Program-made: the position numbers and the translations under genes | The notes under the pieces: generated by a model | Told to the model about the DNA's origin: nothing | Databases searched by the model: none | What the model saw: the letters and a program-made list of their open reading frames with translations, nothing else | Shown: piece after piece, positions 45,223 to 54,230 of the stretch | Position numbering within the stretch: the stretch's first letter is position 1 | Layout: each line of letters opens with the position of its first letter | NCBI GenBank assembly: GCA_903892415.1 | Contig: CAITIQ010000063.1 | Location: forward strand, 1 to 64,000 | Origin: an uncultured delta proteobacterium | GTDB lineage: Bacteria > Myxococcota_A > Polyangia > Polyangiales > Polyangiaceae | Direction: 5' to 3' | DNA length: 64,000 nucleotides

Positions 45223-45447
45223 CTAGGCAAACATCGCGACAATGGTCGACGCGAAGAACGGTACGACCCCACCGAAGACCAGCGCCATCGTGAAGCGAGC
45301 AGGCGCTTCCCCAGGCAGGAAATAGAGAAACGTTGGCGGTCGAAAATAGTGGGAAACGGACGACGGGGGCTGGACGAAGGTGAAGATGAGCCAGGCGAGG
45401 CCATACAGGCCGGAGATCGCGGAGAGCAGATACACGAAGATCGTCAT
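45223..45447 (-). CDS. Small two-helix membrane protein
   Basis: 74 residues from the ATG ending at 45447, which follows a good GAGGGG site. Two hydrophobic helices (IFVYLLSAISGLYGLAWLIFTFV and MALVFGGVVPFFASTIVAM) flank a short loop. Unrecognised. It lies just downstream of the SDR gene on the same strand. Confidence 0.65.
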   Translation of the reverse strand: MTIFVYLLSAISGLYGLAWLIFTFVQPPSSVSHYFRPPTFLYFLPGEAPARFTMALVFGGVVPFFASTIVAMFA

Positions 45448-45535
45448 GGGAACCCCTCGGCGAGCCAGACTACAGCGTCGACTCAACGGGGTCGAGCGCT
45501 CGAAGTGGTACAACGCTTCGCAACAAACCTTACGC

Positions 45536-46300
45536 TCAGCTTTGCGACTTGAGCGGTGGAGCAAAGCGCAACGAGAACCAGCGTGAGAGGTTTGGGAACC
45601 AGCGCGAGATGGCGTAAGCCCGCGGGTAGATGATGCTGGCCTCACGTAGTTCCACCCCTCTCACGACCAGTGAAGCCAGCTCCTCCGCGGTCCCCCACGG
45701 AGCCATCTCGGCGACCGAAGTAGCTTCGTACTTCTCGATGCCGCTATCTCCCATCGCAGTGTGCACCGGCCCTGGATAGACGGTGAGCACGTTGACCCCC
45801 GTCCCGGCGAGTTCACCGCGCAAAGCCTCTGAGGCGTTACCGAGCCCGCCCTTCGACGCGTTGTAATAGAGCATGTTCGGGACGGGAGAGAGGCCAGCCA
45901 TTGAGGCCATGTTCACGATGGTTCCCTGCTTGCGCTCCAACATCGACGGCAGCACGTCGTGAATGAGCCGCAACGGTGTTGCGACGTTGAGCGCCAGTAG
46001 GCGCTCGCCTTCATCTGGATCCGTATCTTGGGCGGCTGCGATGATCTGAACGCCAGCGTTGTTGACGAGTACGTCGACCGGGCCTTGAGCCCGAGCACAC
46101 TCCGCCAAGGTTGCGGCAGCCGCCTTGGGATCCGCGAGGTCCGCCGAGTAGATGTAGCTGCGCGACCCGAGCTCCTTCGCCAGCTGCTCGAGCTTCTGTT
46201 TGCGCCGGGCGAGAAGCGAAAGCGTGGCTCCGCGCTTGTGAAACTCTCGCGCCAACGCTTCCCCTATGCCGGCGGAAGCTCCGGTAATCACCACATGCAT
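45536..46300 (-). CDS. Short-chain dehydrogenase/reductase
   Basis: Classical SDR of 254 residues. Cofactor motif TGASAGIG (6-13), NNAG (80-83), catalytic Ser in NMASMAG (S133) and YxxxK (Y146, K150), followed by VYPGPVHTAM. The ARR after the second strand favours NADP(H). A membrane-proximal amphipathic tail (SRWFPNLSRWFSLRF) is seen in SDRs associated with lipid membranes. Substrate unknown. Confidence 0.93.
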   Translation of the reverse strand: MHVVITGASAGIGEALAREFHKRGATLSLLARRKQKLEQLAKELGSRSYIYSADLADPKAAAATLAECARAQGPVDVLVNNAGVQIIAAAQDTDPDEGERLLALNVATPLRLIHDVLPSMLERKQGTIVNMASMAGLSPVPNMLYYNASKGGLGNASEALRGELAGTGVNVLTVYPGPVHTAMGDSGIEKYEATSVAEMAPWGTAEELASLVVRGVELREASIIYPRAYAISRWFPNLSRWFSLRFAPPLKSQS

Positions 46301-46335
46301 CGAGCGGTGCTACCACTGCCGCGTCAGCGCGTGGA

Positions 46336-46959
46336 CTACAGCGTACGTCCCTTGAGCACGGTCTCACTCTCTTGCACCTCTTCCAACGATTCGGTGCTGA
46401 TCACCAAGTGAGAGAGGTCCGATTCGCCCACCGCATCCCAGGTCTTTCCTTGGAACTCCACCGTGCGACCGCGCGGGGTCAGGTAGTAGTTACCAAAGCC
46501 TGTGGACAGCGCTGGTTCCGGGTCGGGCCGATTGATCCGGTTGCCCGGAAAGGGGTCAGGCGGCTCCGCGAAACGCCGATCCATCACCACCGGCTCTGAC
46601 AGCGGCTCTGGCCCGCGCAGCGAAAAAATCATCGAAGAGCCTTCCGCGAAGCTAACCTCCAAGCTCGATCCAGAAGCTCCCACCACGATCCCTGGCGTGT
46701 GTTTCTCGATCACGACCTCCTCGATCTGTTTGCCCGCGATCAACAGCAGCTTGTGGCCGGGCGTGATCTCCCGACCTCCGCGCTCGGCCTCACGTCGCAG
46801 CGTGATCGTGTGGGAGGTGTAAAACTGCAGGTTCTTCAAGTCCTTCGTTTCGAGCCGATGTTCGTCTCGTAACTCCTGTGAGAACGGAAGATAGGAGGCG
46901 CAGCCCGAGCTAAAAGCGAGAGCTAGGAAGGCGATTGTCGAGCGAAGAAGCGGTCCCAT
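46336..46959 (-). CDS. Lipoprotein of unknown function
   Basis: 207 residues from the ATG ending at 46959. Signal and lipobox IAFLALAFSSGC. The mature part is beta-rich with segments QFYTSHTITLRREAE, LLLIAGKQIEEVVIEKHTPGIVV and FAEGSSMIFSL; no known motif or repeat. Lies between the esterase and SDR genes on the same strand with short gaps. Confidence 0.7.
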   Translation of the reverse strand: MGPLLRSTIAFLALAFSSGCASYLPFSQELRDEHRLETKDLKNLQFYTSHTITLRREAERGGREITPGHKLLLIAGKQIEEVVIEKHTPGIVVGASGSSLEVSFAEGSSMIFSLRGPEPLSEPVVMDRRFAEPPDPFPGNRINRPDPEPALSTGFGNYYLTPRGRTVEFQGKTWDAVGESDLSHLVISTESLEEVQESETVLKGRTL

Positions 46960-46988
46960 GGCAGCTAAACGGACTTGTACGACGTTCC

Positions 46989-47813
46989 TTACAGGTTGAG
47001 CGCGCGATCGATGTCGGCGAGGGCTTGCAGGCAGACCGCGGACCTTCTGTCGTTGAAAAAGGCGTGCGGCGCTCCTGCGTAGTCGAATCTCTGCGACGCG
47101 ACGCCAGCGCGTCGGAGCGCCGCTGCCATTTGTTCGGCTTGCTCGCATGGGACGAGCAGGTCCGCCGTACCGTGAAGCAATAGCGTTCGTGGGACGCGCT
47201 TACCGCGGTGAGCCGGAGAGGCCTCGAGTGCCGCAGACTGCGACCCCGACCCAAGTACCAAGCCGCGAAAGACCCTGAGCAGTGGAGCCTCCAGCGCACT
47301 GAAATCGTAGAGGCCAAAACAAGAGACTACCGTCTCGATGCGGTCGAACTCGTTTTCGCTCGCGAGCAACGCTAGGGTCGCTCCGGCCGATGAGCCGACA
47401 AGCACGCCTTTGCTTTCGACGCCGTGCTTCTCGCGGGCGTGCTGAGCAGCGCCTCGAATGGCGCTCTCAACCGATGCGCGTTGCTCTGGCAGCTTGACCC
47501 CACCAACGCGGGCGAGAGGATAGTCAGCCGAATAGACCTGCCAGCCGCGCGCCAAGAAGTACGCTGCGATGGTTCGCGACGGCTTCATGTTGCGCGAGCC
47601 AGTGGTGAAGCCGCCTCCGTGAATCAACAACATCCAACGTTGGTTGCTCTGGCGCGGCTCGTATACGTCCATGCGCGCCGGCCGTGCACGCTGCCTGCGC
47701 GGCTCGTACTCGAAGGTCAGCGAAGGCAGCGGGAGAATGTCCGTCTCGCTGAGCCCCAGCGTTCGAACGGCCTCGATAGAGCCCGCGAGTGCGGAGAGTG
47801 TTGGGGACCTCAC
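46989..47813 (-). CDS. Alpha/beta hydrolase fold-3 esterase
   Basis: Carboxylesterase of the hormone-sensitive-lipase family, about 274 residues. Oxyanion motif HGGG (MLLIHGGGFTTGS), nucleophile elbow GSSAG, likely catalytic Asp in HGTADLLVPCEQ and His in GAPHAFFND. The start is set at the GTG ending at 47813 because the frame upstream runs through the divergent crotonase gene; a later start is possible. No signal peptide. Confidence 0.82.
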   Translation of the reverse strand: MRSPTLSALAGSIEAVRTLGLSETDILPLPSLTFEYEPRRQRARPARMDVYEPRQSNQRWMLLIHGGGFTTGSRNMKPSRTIAAYFLARGWQVYSADYPLARVGGVKLPEQRASVESAIRGAAQHAREKHGVESKGVLVGSSAGATLALLASENEFDRIETVVSCFGLYDFSALEAPLLRVFRGLVLGSGSQSAALEASPAHRGKRVPRTLLLHGTADLLVPCEQAEQMAAALRRAGVASQRFDYAGAPHAFFNDRRSAVCLQALADIDRALNL

Positions 47814-47870
47814 GGCGCCATTATGGCAGCAGACCTGGATTCCGAACGACCTTCGTGCTGTGCTTTCGCC

Positions 47871-48683
47871 ATGAGCGTCTTTCGCATCGAGCAAGATGGG
47901 CACGTCGCCACTCTTTTCCTGGCCAATCCTTCGAGACGGAATGCGATGGGACCTGCGTTCTTCGAGGAGCTGCCGAAGGTGGTTGCAGAGCTCGACGCCG
48001 ACGATGCGGTGCGAGCCGTGGTGCTCGCCGCTGATGGACCTCAGTTCTCGACGGGGCTGGATCTCGTGCAGATGGCTCCGGCGTTGGGCAGCGCCTTGTT
48101 GGATGGTGGGCTGGCCAAAGAGCGGCTCGAGCTCCTTCGGCTCGTCGGACGCTTGCGAGCTGGGTTCGACGCCATCGCTGCCAGCAACAAACCCTTCATC
48201 GCAGCTATTCACGGCCTGTGCATCGGCGGCGGCTTGGACCTTGTGGCGGCGTGTGACGTGCGCTTGGCCGCAAAGTCCGCGCGCTTCGGTATCCGTGAAA
48301 CCAAGATCGCGATCGTCGCCGACATGGGCTCCTTGCAGCGCCTTCAGTCGGTCGTTCCGCGCGGCCACCTGCGCGAGATGGCTCTGACCGGGAAGGACAT
48401 CAGCTCCGAACGGGCGCTGCGCATCGGTTTGGTGAACGACCTATTCGAGAATGAGGCTGAGGTGCTGCAAGCAGCTCGGGAGGTTGCTCGTGAAGCTGCT
48501 GGCAATGCGCCCCTCGTAGTGCAGGGCACCAAGGCGGTGCTGCGCGTGACCGAAGAACAAGGTGAGCGCGCAGGGCTGGAGTACGTAGCGCTCTGGAATG
48601 CCGCGCATCTCGCAAGTAACGACCTGAAGGAAGCCATGAGCGCCTTCATTGAAAAGCGAGAGCCGCGCTTCACGGGCAGCTGA
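47871..48683 (+). CDS. Enoyl-CoA hydratase/isomerase family protein
   Basis: Crotonase-fold enzyme of 270 residues (ATG 47871; an in-frame ATG at 47823 would add 16). Segments: NPSRRNAMGPAFFEELP, GPQFSTGLDL (first oxyanion part), HGLCIGGGLDLVAACDVRLA, and IRETKIAIVADMGSLQRL. At the usual two Glu sites it has Asp (GGGLD) and the acid in VADMG, the pattern of delta3,5-delta2,4-dienoyl-CoA isomerases (ECH1 type), so double-bond isomerisation in unsaturated fatty-acid oxidation is the best guess. Confidence 0.88.
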   Translation: MSVFRIEQDGHVATLFLANPSRRNAMGPAFFEELPKVVAELDADDAVRAVVLAADGPQFSTGLDLVQMAPALGSALLDGGLAKERLELLRLVGRLRAGFDAIAASNKPFIAAIHGLCIGGGLDLVAACDVRLAAKSARFGIRETKIAIVADMGSLQRLQSVVPRGHLREMALTGKDISSERALRIGLVNDLFENEAEVLQAAREVAREAAGNAPLVVQGTKAVLRVTEEQGERAGLEYVALWNAAHLASNDLKEAMSAFIEKREPRFTGS

Positions 48684-48752
48684 GGCTGCAGCCGCCAGAA
48701 CCACAAATTCGAGGGTGTTTTCTGGCGCCCGCCTGGATACAGTGCTCGCCCT

Positions 48753-50321
48753 ATGGCAGCCAAAAATGGCAGCACCGCTAAGGTGAACAAGAAGTCCGAG
48801 AGGGCGATCGTGCGCGCAGTCGAACCGCACGTAGCCTCGACCTCCCACGGCTCGGATGGTGAGTCCTTCGGGCTGCAATTCGGGTCGAAGTGGTCGTACG
48901 CCCCAGCACCCGAGTCAGCCGACCACGTCGTGATCGAAAAGCGGTACGAGCTTTTCATCAACGGACGATGGCAAAAGCCCTTGTCCGGGCGCTACTTCGA
49001 TACGGTCAGTCCCTCCACGGAGGAGAAGCTGGCCGAAGTGGCAGAAGCGGATGAACGCGACGTGGATAAGGCTGTGGCCGCCGCACGTAACGCCTACGAA
49101 AAGTATTGGCGTCCCATGCGACCGATCGATCGCGCCAAGTACATCTTTCGCATCGCTCGTGCATTGCAGGAAAAAGCGCGCGAGTTTGCGATCGTCGAAT
49201 CGATGGACGGTGGCAAGCCGATCAAGGAGGCGCGTGATTTCGACGTGCCAACCGCTGCCAACCACTTCTTCTACTACGCTGGTTGGGCTGACAAGCTGAA
49301 GTACGCGTTCCCAGGTGCAATCCCCCGGCCCCTCGGCGTTGCTGGGCAAGTCATCCCTTGGAACTTCCCGTTGTTGATGGCGGCTTGGAAGCTCGCTCCC
49401 GCGCTCGCGTGCGGAAATACCTGCGTACTCAAGCCTGCCGAAACAACGCCGCTCACGGCGCTTTTGCTGGCCAAGATCATTGAGGAAGCGGATTTGCCGC
49501 CAGGCGTCGTGAACATCGTGACCGGCGCTGGAAAGACCGGCGCTGCGTTGGTCTCCCACCAGGACGTCAACAAGGTCGCCTTCACCGGCTCCACGGCGAT
49601 CGGCAAGCGAATCCAAAGAGCGCTCGCTGGTACCAAAAAGCGGCTCACGCTCGAACTCGGCGGCAAGGCCGCTAACATCGTCTTTGATGATGCTCCGCTC
49701 GACCAAGCGATTGAAGGCATCGTCGGGGCGATCTTCTTCAACCAGGGTCACGTTTGCTGCGCTGGCTCACGGCTGTTGGTGCAAGAGGGTGTTCACGACC
49801 TCGTGCTGCGCAAGCTCCAGGACCGCATGAAGACGCTGCGCGTTGGTGATCCGCTCGACAAGAACACCGACGTCGGGGCTATTAACAGCCGCATGCAGCT
49901 CGACAAAATTCGTGAGCTCGTTGCCAGCGGGGAAGAGGAGGGCGGCGTTCGCTTCAGCACTCCGTGCGAGCTGCCGAAGCGCGGTTTCTGGTTCGCTCCG
50001 ACCGTGTTCTCCAATGTCTCTCAATCCCATCGCATTGCTCGCGAGGAGATCTTTGGGCCGGTGCTGAGCGTGCTCTCCTTCCGTACCCCTGATGAGGCGG
50101 TGGAGAAAGCTAACAACACGGCTTACGGGCTTTCAGCAGGCGTGTGGACGGACAAGGGATCGAAGAGCTTCGAGATTGCTCAGAAGCTGCGTGCGGGCGT
50201 GGTCTGGGCCAACACCTTCAACAAGTTCGATCCCAGCTCCCCCTTCGGTGGCTACAAGGAAAGCGGCTTTGGCCGTGAGGGCGGGCGCCAGGGGCTTCTC
50301 GCGTATCTGGAGGTCGAGTGA
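48753..50321 (+). CDS. NAD(P)-dependent aldehyde dehydrogenase
   Basis: 522 residues with an extra basic and acidic N-terminus of about 60. Motifs: VIPWNFPLLMAAWKLAPAL, NTCVLKPAETTPLTAL, FTGSTAIGKRIQ, the general base in LELGGK (E301) and the nucleophile in NQGHVCCAGSR (C335), and EEIFGPVLSV. The spacing of E301 to C335 equals that of mammalian ALDH2. It is followed directly by a truncated second aldehyde dehydrogenase, an arrangement I recall from other bacteria where the pair sits near deoC; deoC is not present here. Confidence 0.95.
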   Translation: MAAKNGSTAKVNKKSERAIVRAVEPHVASTSHGSDGESFGLQFGSKWSYAPAPESADHVVIEKRYELFINGRWQKPLSGRYFDTVSPSTEEKLAEVAEADERDVDKAVAAARNAYEKYWRPMRPIDRAKYIFRIARALQEKAREFAIVESMDGGKPIKEARDFDVPTAANHFFYYAGWADKLKYAFPGAIPRPLGVAGQVIPWNFPLLMAAWKLAPALACGNTCVLKPAETTPLTALLLAKIIEEADLPPGVVNIVTGAGKTGAALVSHQDVNKVAFTGSTAIGKRIQRALAGTKKRLTLELGGKAANIVFDDAPLDQAIEGIVGAIFFNQGHVCCAGSRLLVQEGVHDLVLRKLQDRMKTLRVGDPLDKNTDVGAINSRMQLDKIRELVASGEEEGGVRFSTPCELPKRGFWFAPTVFSNVSQSHRIAREEIFGPVLSVLSFRTPDEAVEKANNTAYGLSAGVWTDKGSKSFEIAQKLRAGVVWANTFNKFDPSSPFGGYKESGFGREGGRQGLLAYLEVE

Positions 50322-51291
50322 TGGCTCGGGTTCGAACCAAGGCAGCTAGCACTGCCGTGCGCACGTCAGCAGTTGAGAAGGTCGCTACGGACGGTCCGGC
50401 TGAGTGGCCCCGGGCGTCGTTGGCAATTCGCAAAGCGTACAAAATGTACGTTGGCGGAGCCTTCATCCGCTCCGAATCAGGGCGCTACACACAGGTGGTT
50501 GAGTCGATGGATCCTCGAGAAAAAGGCACGCGCGAGAACGTCCCGCGAGGCTCGCGCAAGGACGCTCGAGACGCTGTGCTTGCAGCGCATTCAGCCTTCT
50601 CAGGCTGGTCAAAGCGAGCCGCCTTCAACCGCGGTCAGATCCTCTACCGTCTCGCCAGATGATGGAAGCTCGCAGCGGTGAGCTCGCAAAGTCGTTAGTC
50701 CGGTCCGGTGTCCCGGAGGCTCTTGCCGAGGAGGAGGTCGCCGAGTCCATTCATCGTGTGATCTCGTTCGCCGGCTGGACCGACAAGTATCAGAGCCTTT
50801 TTGCGAGCCTCAACCCTGTGGGCGGTCCGCACTTCGACTTCACGTTGCCAGAGCCTGTGGGAGTCGTCGCGGCGGCTGCCCCCGCTCGGCCGAGTCTGCT
50901 GGGGCTCGTCGGTACTATCGTGCCGATCATCGCGGGCGGTAACACGGTGGTGGTGCTCGCCAGCGAAAGGGATCCGCGTACGGCTCTCATCTTTGGCGAG
51001 CTTTTAGCCACGAGTGATCTTCCCGGTGGCGTCGTGAACATTCTGACCGGCAAGGTCAAAGAAATGCTCGTGCCGATGGCTCGCCACATGGAGGTCGGCG
51101 CGCTCGACCTACACGACGTTGACGCAGAGTTGGTGCGTGAGGTCAGTGATTTCGCAGCAGAGAGCGTGAAGCGCGTGCGCGTTCGAAGTCTGAGTGAGAA
51201 GGCTTGGTACGATCACGAAGCCTGCACGTCGCCGATGTGGATCGAGAAATTCCTCGAACACAAGACGATCTGGCACCCGTCTGGCAGCTGA
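50321..51291 (+). pseudogene. Catalytically dead aldehyde dehydrogenase paralogue, interrupted by a frameshift
   Basis: Two pieces (50321-50662 and 50659-51291) together make one protein of about 320 residues. Piece one carries the ALDH N-terminus (MYVGGAFIRSESGRYTQVV, KDARDAVLAAHSAFSGWSKR, RGQILYRLA); piece two continues without a gap in the alignment (MMEARSGELAKSLV, RVISFAGWTDKYQSLF, PEPVGVVAAAAP, DLPGGVVNILTG). At the junction the expected LAEMMEAR reads CTCGCC-AGATGATGGAA, one base short of CTCGCCGAGATGATGGAA, giving a TGA that overlaps an ATG. The protein ends WIEKFLEHKTIWHP before the domain holding the catalytic Cys, so it never was an active enzyme. The overlapping ATGA could still let both halves be made. 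Confidence 0.72.
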
Positions 51292-51294
51292 GCG

Positions 51295-51867
51295 TCATCG
51301 TGCTAGCGGCGTATCGCCGCTGCTCAACACTTCCTGGAGCGCCTCGTCGTACCAGCGGTTGACGCTTTTCGGGAAGGGCCACATCCAGCCGTAAGCAGCG
51401 CTCGTGAACTGCGAAACAACGCGTTCACGTAGCGCGGCCGCCATAACAGCATCTCGCCCGCGCAGCTCGAGCGTCGCTCGCAGCGTCTCGGTGTAGGCCT
51501 CCCACTCGAGGCGAGCGCGGAAGTAGGCCATCCCAAGGGGAAACGGTAAAAGCAGGTACAGCAGCGTCATTCCGGGGAGGGTGAGGCGCCGTCGTTGTCG
51601 GAGGTGGACCCGTTCATGCCGCAAGGTGATGACGACGTTGATTGGGTCCAGTTCGTCGAAGCCCTTTGGCACATACAACGTGTCGCCAATCACCGTGAAG
51701 TAGCGGCTCATGAACTCGCGCTGCCCGCCGAGCGTCAGCAGTTTCAGCCCAAGATCGATGGCCTTGGCAAAGGCGCTCTGCTCCTTCTTGATGATTCTGA
51801 AGTTGGGGAACTCAGCTTGGATCTCGGCGATGAAACGGTTCCTAATCGCAAGCCCGTCCTCAGACAT
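51295..51867 (-). CDS. Putative HExxH metalloprotein
   Basis: 190 residues of unknown function. The motif RHERVHLRQ gives HExxH (HERVH), and a downstream EWEAYTE could supply the third ligand, as in gluzincin-type metallopeptidases. A hydrophobic segment (LPGMTLLYLLLPFPLGMAYF) between them may anchor it. Similar proteins occur in phage-rich and myxobacterial genomes as hypotheticals. Convergent with the ALDH pair (4-base gap). Confidence 0.68.
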   Translation of the reverse strand: MSEDGLAIRNRFIAEIQAEFPNFRIIKKEQSAFAKAIDLGLKLLTLGGQREFMSRYFTVIGDTLYVPKGFDELDPINVVITLRHERVHLRQRRRLTLPGMTLLYLLLPFPLGMAYFRARLEWEAYTETLRATLELRGRDAVMAAALRERVVSQFTSAAYGWMWPFPKSVNRWYDEALQEVLSSGDTPLAR

Positions 51868-51942
51868 TGCCTGATGCTAGCAACAGACCTCGACCATTTC
51901 TCCGTCGTGCTTCCGTTTGCATTCTTGTACGTTTCGCCGGCT

Positions 51943-53298
51943 ATGGGGGCGTTTCGGTTTGGGGTAGGCGTTCTCGCTGTCGCGATGGTGTTGGTCTTGC
52001 CAGCACAGGCACAGCCAGCTGGTCCGCGGCCTCCAGGCGTTCCGGCCAAACCTTGGGCGCCACCCGCGCCAGAGAAGCCCGCGCAACCGGCGGAACAAGC
52101 GCCAACTCAGCCGGCTTCTGCTGTGCCAGTGGCACCCAAAGATCCTCCGCCCGCCGACATAGCGAAGGCCAAGACACTGTTTGCTGCGGGAGGGAAGTCC
52201 TACGAGAAGGGCGACTATGCCGCCGCTATTCAGGCGTTTGAGCGCTCCTACACACTAAGCGGGCGTCCGAGCGTCCTGTTCTCGCTTGGCCAGGCCTACA
52301 AGAAGCGATTTGCTGAGTCTCAAGATCCGCGGCATCGCTCTGCTTCGGTCGATAACCTGCGGGCGTACCTGGCGGCTGTTCCCTCCGGTGGTCGGCGAGC
52401 TGACGCGATTCGCGCATTGGAGGATCTCGGACAAAGAGATCCAAGTCCCGGTGGGACGGGCTCCGCACAACCGGCGGTTGAGCGCAAAACGATCCTCTCC
52501 ATCGATTCGCCCACGCCCGGCGCGCTCATTTCGATCGACGGTGCTGAAGGAGCTCCGCCCCAAGTCGATGCCGAGGTGACGCCTGGCCGGCACACGATCA
52601 AGGTCACGGCCCCGGGTTTCATCGAACAGGAGTTCGTGATGCAGGCCTTGCCAGGCCAAACAGAGGCAGAGACATACGCACTCGAGGAAGCGCCAGTCTC
52701 CCTCGTCCTCACGATTCCAGGTGGTGCGACTGTGCACATTGACGGTCGTGATCAGGGAGAGTCCTCCAAGTTGAGCGTCGCGCCTGGTCGCCACTTTCTA
52801 TCGATCTCGAAGTCTGGTTATCAAAGCTTCGGCAAGCTGATTGAGGCGCAGGGCGGTGAGACACGAGCATTTACAGTCGACCTGACAACCACGGTTCAAC
52901 GTGATGCTTCACTCGGGCTGATGATCGCAGGCGGCGCAACGATGATTGGAGGCGGTGCGGTCCTGGCGCTCGCCTTCCTCGCTCAGACCGATGCGCAAGA
53001 GATCGATGAGCAGCGCCTGTCGACCGGTATCACTCCGAGCCAGAATACCCAGTACAACGATTACGTTGCCAAGCGTGACCTCCTTCGCGTGGCAGGCGTG
53101 CTCGTGGGCGGAGTTGGGTCAGTCGCCTTCTTGGCCGGTGGCGCGATGTTCCTGCTCGATCGTCAGGGGCCCCTGCCGGTACCGATCGATGAGGGCAAGC
53201 GTCAAGTTCCCGCAGCTGCTCCGAGCGTGGAGCAATTGACGGTCGCTCCGATGGTCACTCCAGATGAAGTGGGGCTAATGATGGGCGGACGCTTTTAG
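51943..53298 (+). CDS. TPR/PEGA-domain exported protein
   Basis: 451 residues. ATG 51943 gives a signal peptide (FGVGVLAVAMVLVLPAQAQ), followed by a Pro/Ala-rich stretch, TPR-like helices (AKTLFAAGGKSYEKGDYAAAIQAFERSY), two PEGA modules (SIDSPTPGALISIDG...VTPGRHTIKVTAPGF and LTIPGGATVHIDGRD...VAPGRHFLSISKSGY), and two hydrophobic helices (MIAGGATMIGGGAVLALAFLAQ, VAGVLVGGVGSVAFLAGGAMFLL). PEGA modules are typical of myxobacterial envelope proteins, often paired with Ser/Thr kinases. Its stop overlaps the fmt stop by 4 bases. Confidence 0.82.
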   Translation: MGAFRFGVGVLAVAMVLVLPAQAQPAGPRPPGVPAKPWAPPAPEKPAQPAEQAPTQPASAVPVAPKDPPPADIAKAKTLFAAGGKSYEKGDYAAAIQAFERSYTLSGRPSVLFSLGQAYKKRFAESQDPRHRSASVDNLRAYLAAVPSGGRRADAIRALEDLGQRDPSPGGTGSAQPAVERKTILSIDSPTPGALISIDGAEGAPPQVDAEVTPGRHTIKVTAPGFIEQEFVMQALPGQTEAETYALEEAPVSLVLTIPGGATVHIDGRDQGESSKLSVAPGRHFLSISKSGYQSFGKLIEAQGGETRAFTVDLTTTVQRDASLGLMIAGGATMIGGGAVLALAFLAQTDAQEIDEQRLSTGITPSQNTQYNDYVAKRDLLRVAGVLVGGVGSVAFLAGGAMFLLDRQGPLPVPIDEGKRQVPAAAPSVEQLTVAPMVTPDEVGLMMGGRF

Positions 53299-54230
53299 CT
53301 CCCGCTGAACCGTTGTCCGCGCACGATGGCGCGTCCGCTGAGGAGCTCGGTGGCTGGCAAAGCCTTCTTGCCCTCGAGCTGTGCGATCAAGATTTCGATT
53401 CGACCCGAGCTGCAAGTCAGCTCGATGCGGCCTCTCTCCGCTGTTACCACCGTTCCAGGAGGCGCATCAGCAGCTGCCTCGGGAACGGCCTTGGCGCGAA
53501 TGATCTTGAGCGTCTTGTCGCCGAGGCTAGTGGTTGCGCCGGGCCAAGGGTTCATCCCACGTATGTGGTTGTGCACGGCCTCGCAGGGCTGATTGAAGTT
53601 GATGCGCCCATCTTCCTTCGTCAGCAAGCGGGCGTGGGTTGCGTGCTCATGTTCTTGGGGCGTAGGCGAGAGTTCACCACGAAAGAACCTCGGCAGCTCC
53701 TCGCTGACCACCGTTGCTGCGCATGCAGCGAGCGCCTCACTCAGCTCCTCGGCGTTGGCGTGCTGAGGGATCGGGAGCTTCCGCATCGAAAGTACCTTGC
53801 CTGTATCCATCCCCTCATCCATTTGCATGAGTGAGATGCCCGTCTCGGTTTGCCCATCGACGATGGCCCAGGTGATCGGGGCAGCACCTCGATAGAGCGG
53901 CAAGAGTGACGCGTGCAAATTCACGCAACCAAGTCGGGGCGCGTCCAGCACCGCTTTGGTCAAGATGCGTCCGTAGGCCATCACCACAGCCACGTCAGCC
54001 GCTTGGTCACGGATCAGCTGTGCGAACTCGACCGTCCGAACTTTGGTCGGTTGGTGAACTGGAATTCCCAACGCGAGCGCTCGCTGCTTTACGGGCGGCG
54101 CGGCCAGCGCGAGACCCCGACCCTTTGGCCTATCAGGTTGACAGAGTACCAACGTCACCTCTGCCACCCCGCAGAGCGCGTCGAGAGCCGGCACTGCGAT
54201 CGCTGGCGTACCAAAAAAGATCGCCTTCAT
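53295..54230 (-). CDS. fmt: Methionyl-tRNA formyltransferase
   Basis: Formylates initiator Met-tRNA. 311 residues. Motifs: FFGTPAIAVPALDAL, HASLLPLYRGAAPITWAIVDG with the catalytic His/Asn environment, ETGISLMQMDEGMDTG, and the C-terminal domain HNHIRGMNPWPGAT. Its ATG overlaps the stop of the FGE-like gene (ATGA, 54227-54230), so it is translated from the same message as a kinase and an FGE-like protein. def is not adjacent. Confidence 0.96.
   Translation of the reverse strand: MKAIFFGTPAIAVPALDALCGVAEVTLVLCQPDRPKGRGLALAAPPVKQRALALGIPVHQPTKVRTVEFAQLIRDQAADVAVVMAYGRILTKAVLDAPRLGCVNLHASLLPLYRGAAPITWAIVDGQTETGISLMQMDEGMDTGKVLSMRKLPIPQHANAEELSEALAACAATVVSEELPRFFRGELSPTPQEHEHATHARLLTKEDGRINFNQPCEAVHNHIRGMNPWPGATTSLGDKTLKIIRAKAVPEAAADAPPGTVVTAERGRIELTCSSGRIEILIAQLEGKKALPATELLSGRAIVRGQRFSGS

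Noticed and set aside
47424..47870. Long N-terminal extension of the second crotonase
   Set aside because: It runs antisense through the esterase gene; the family N-terminus begins at ATG 47871.
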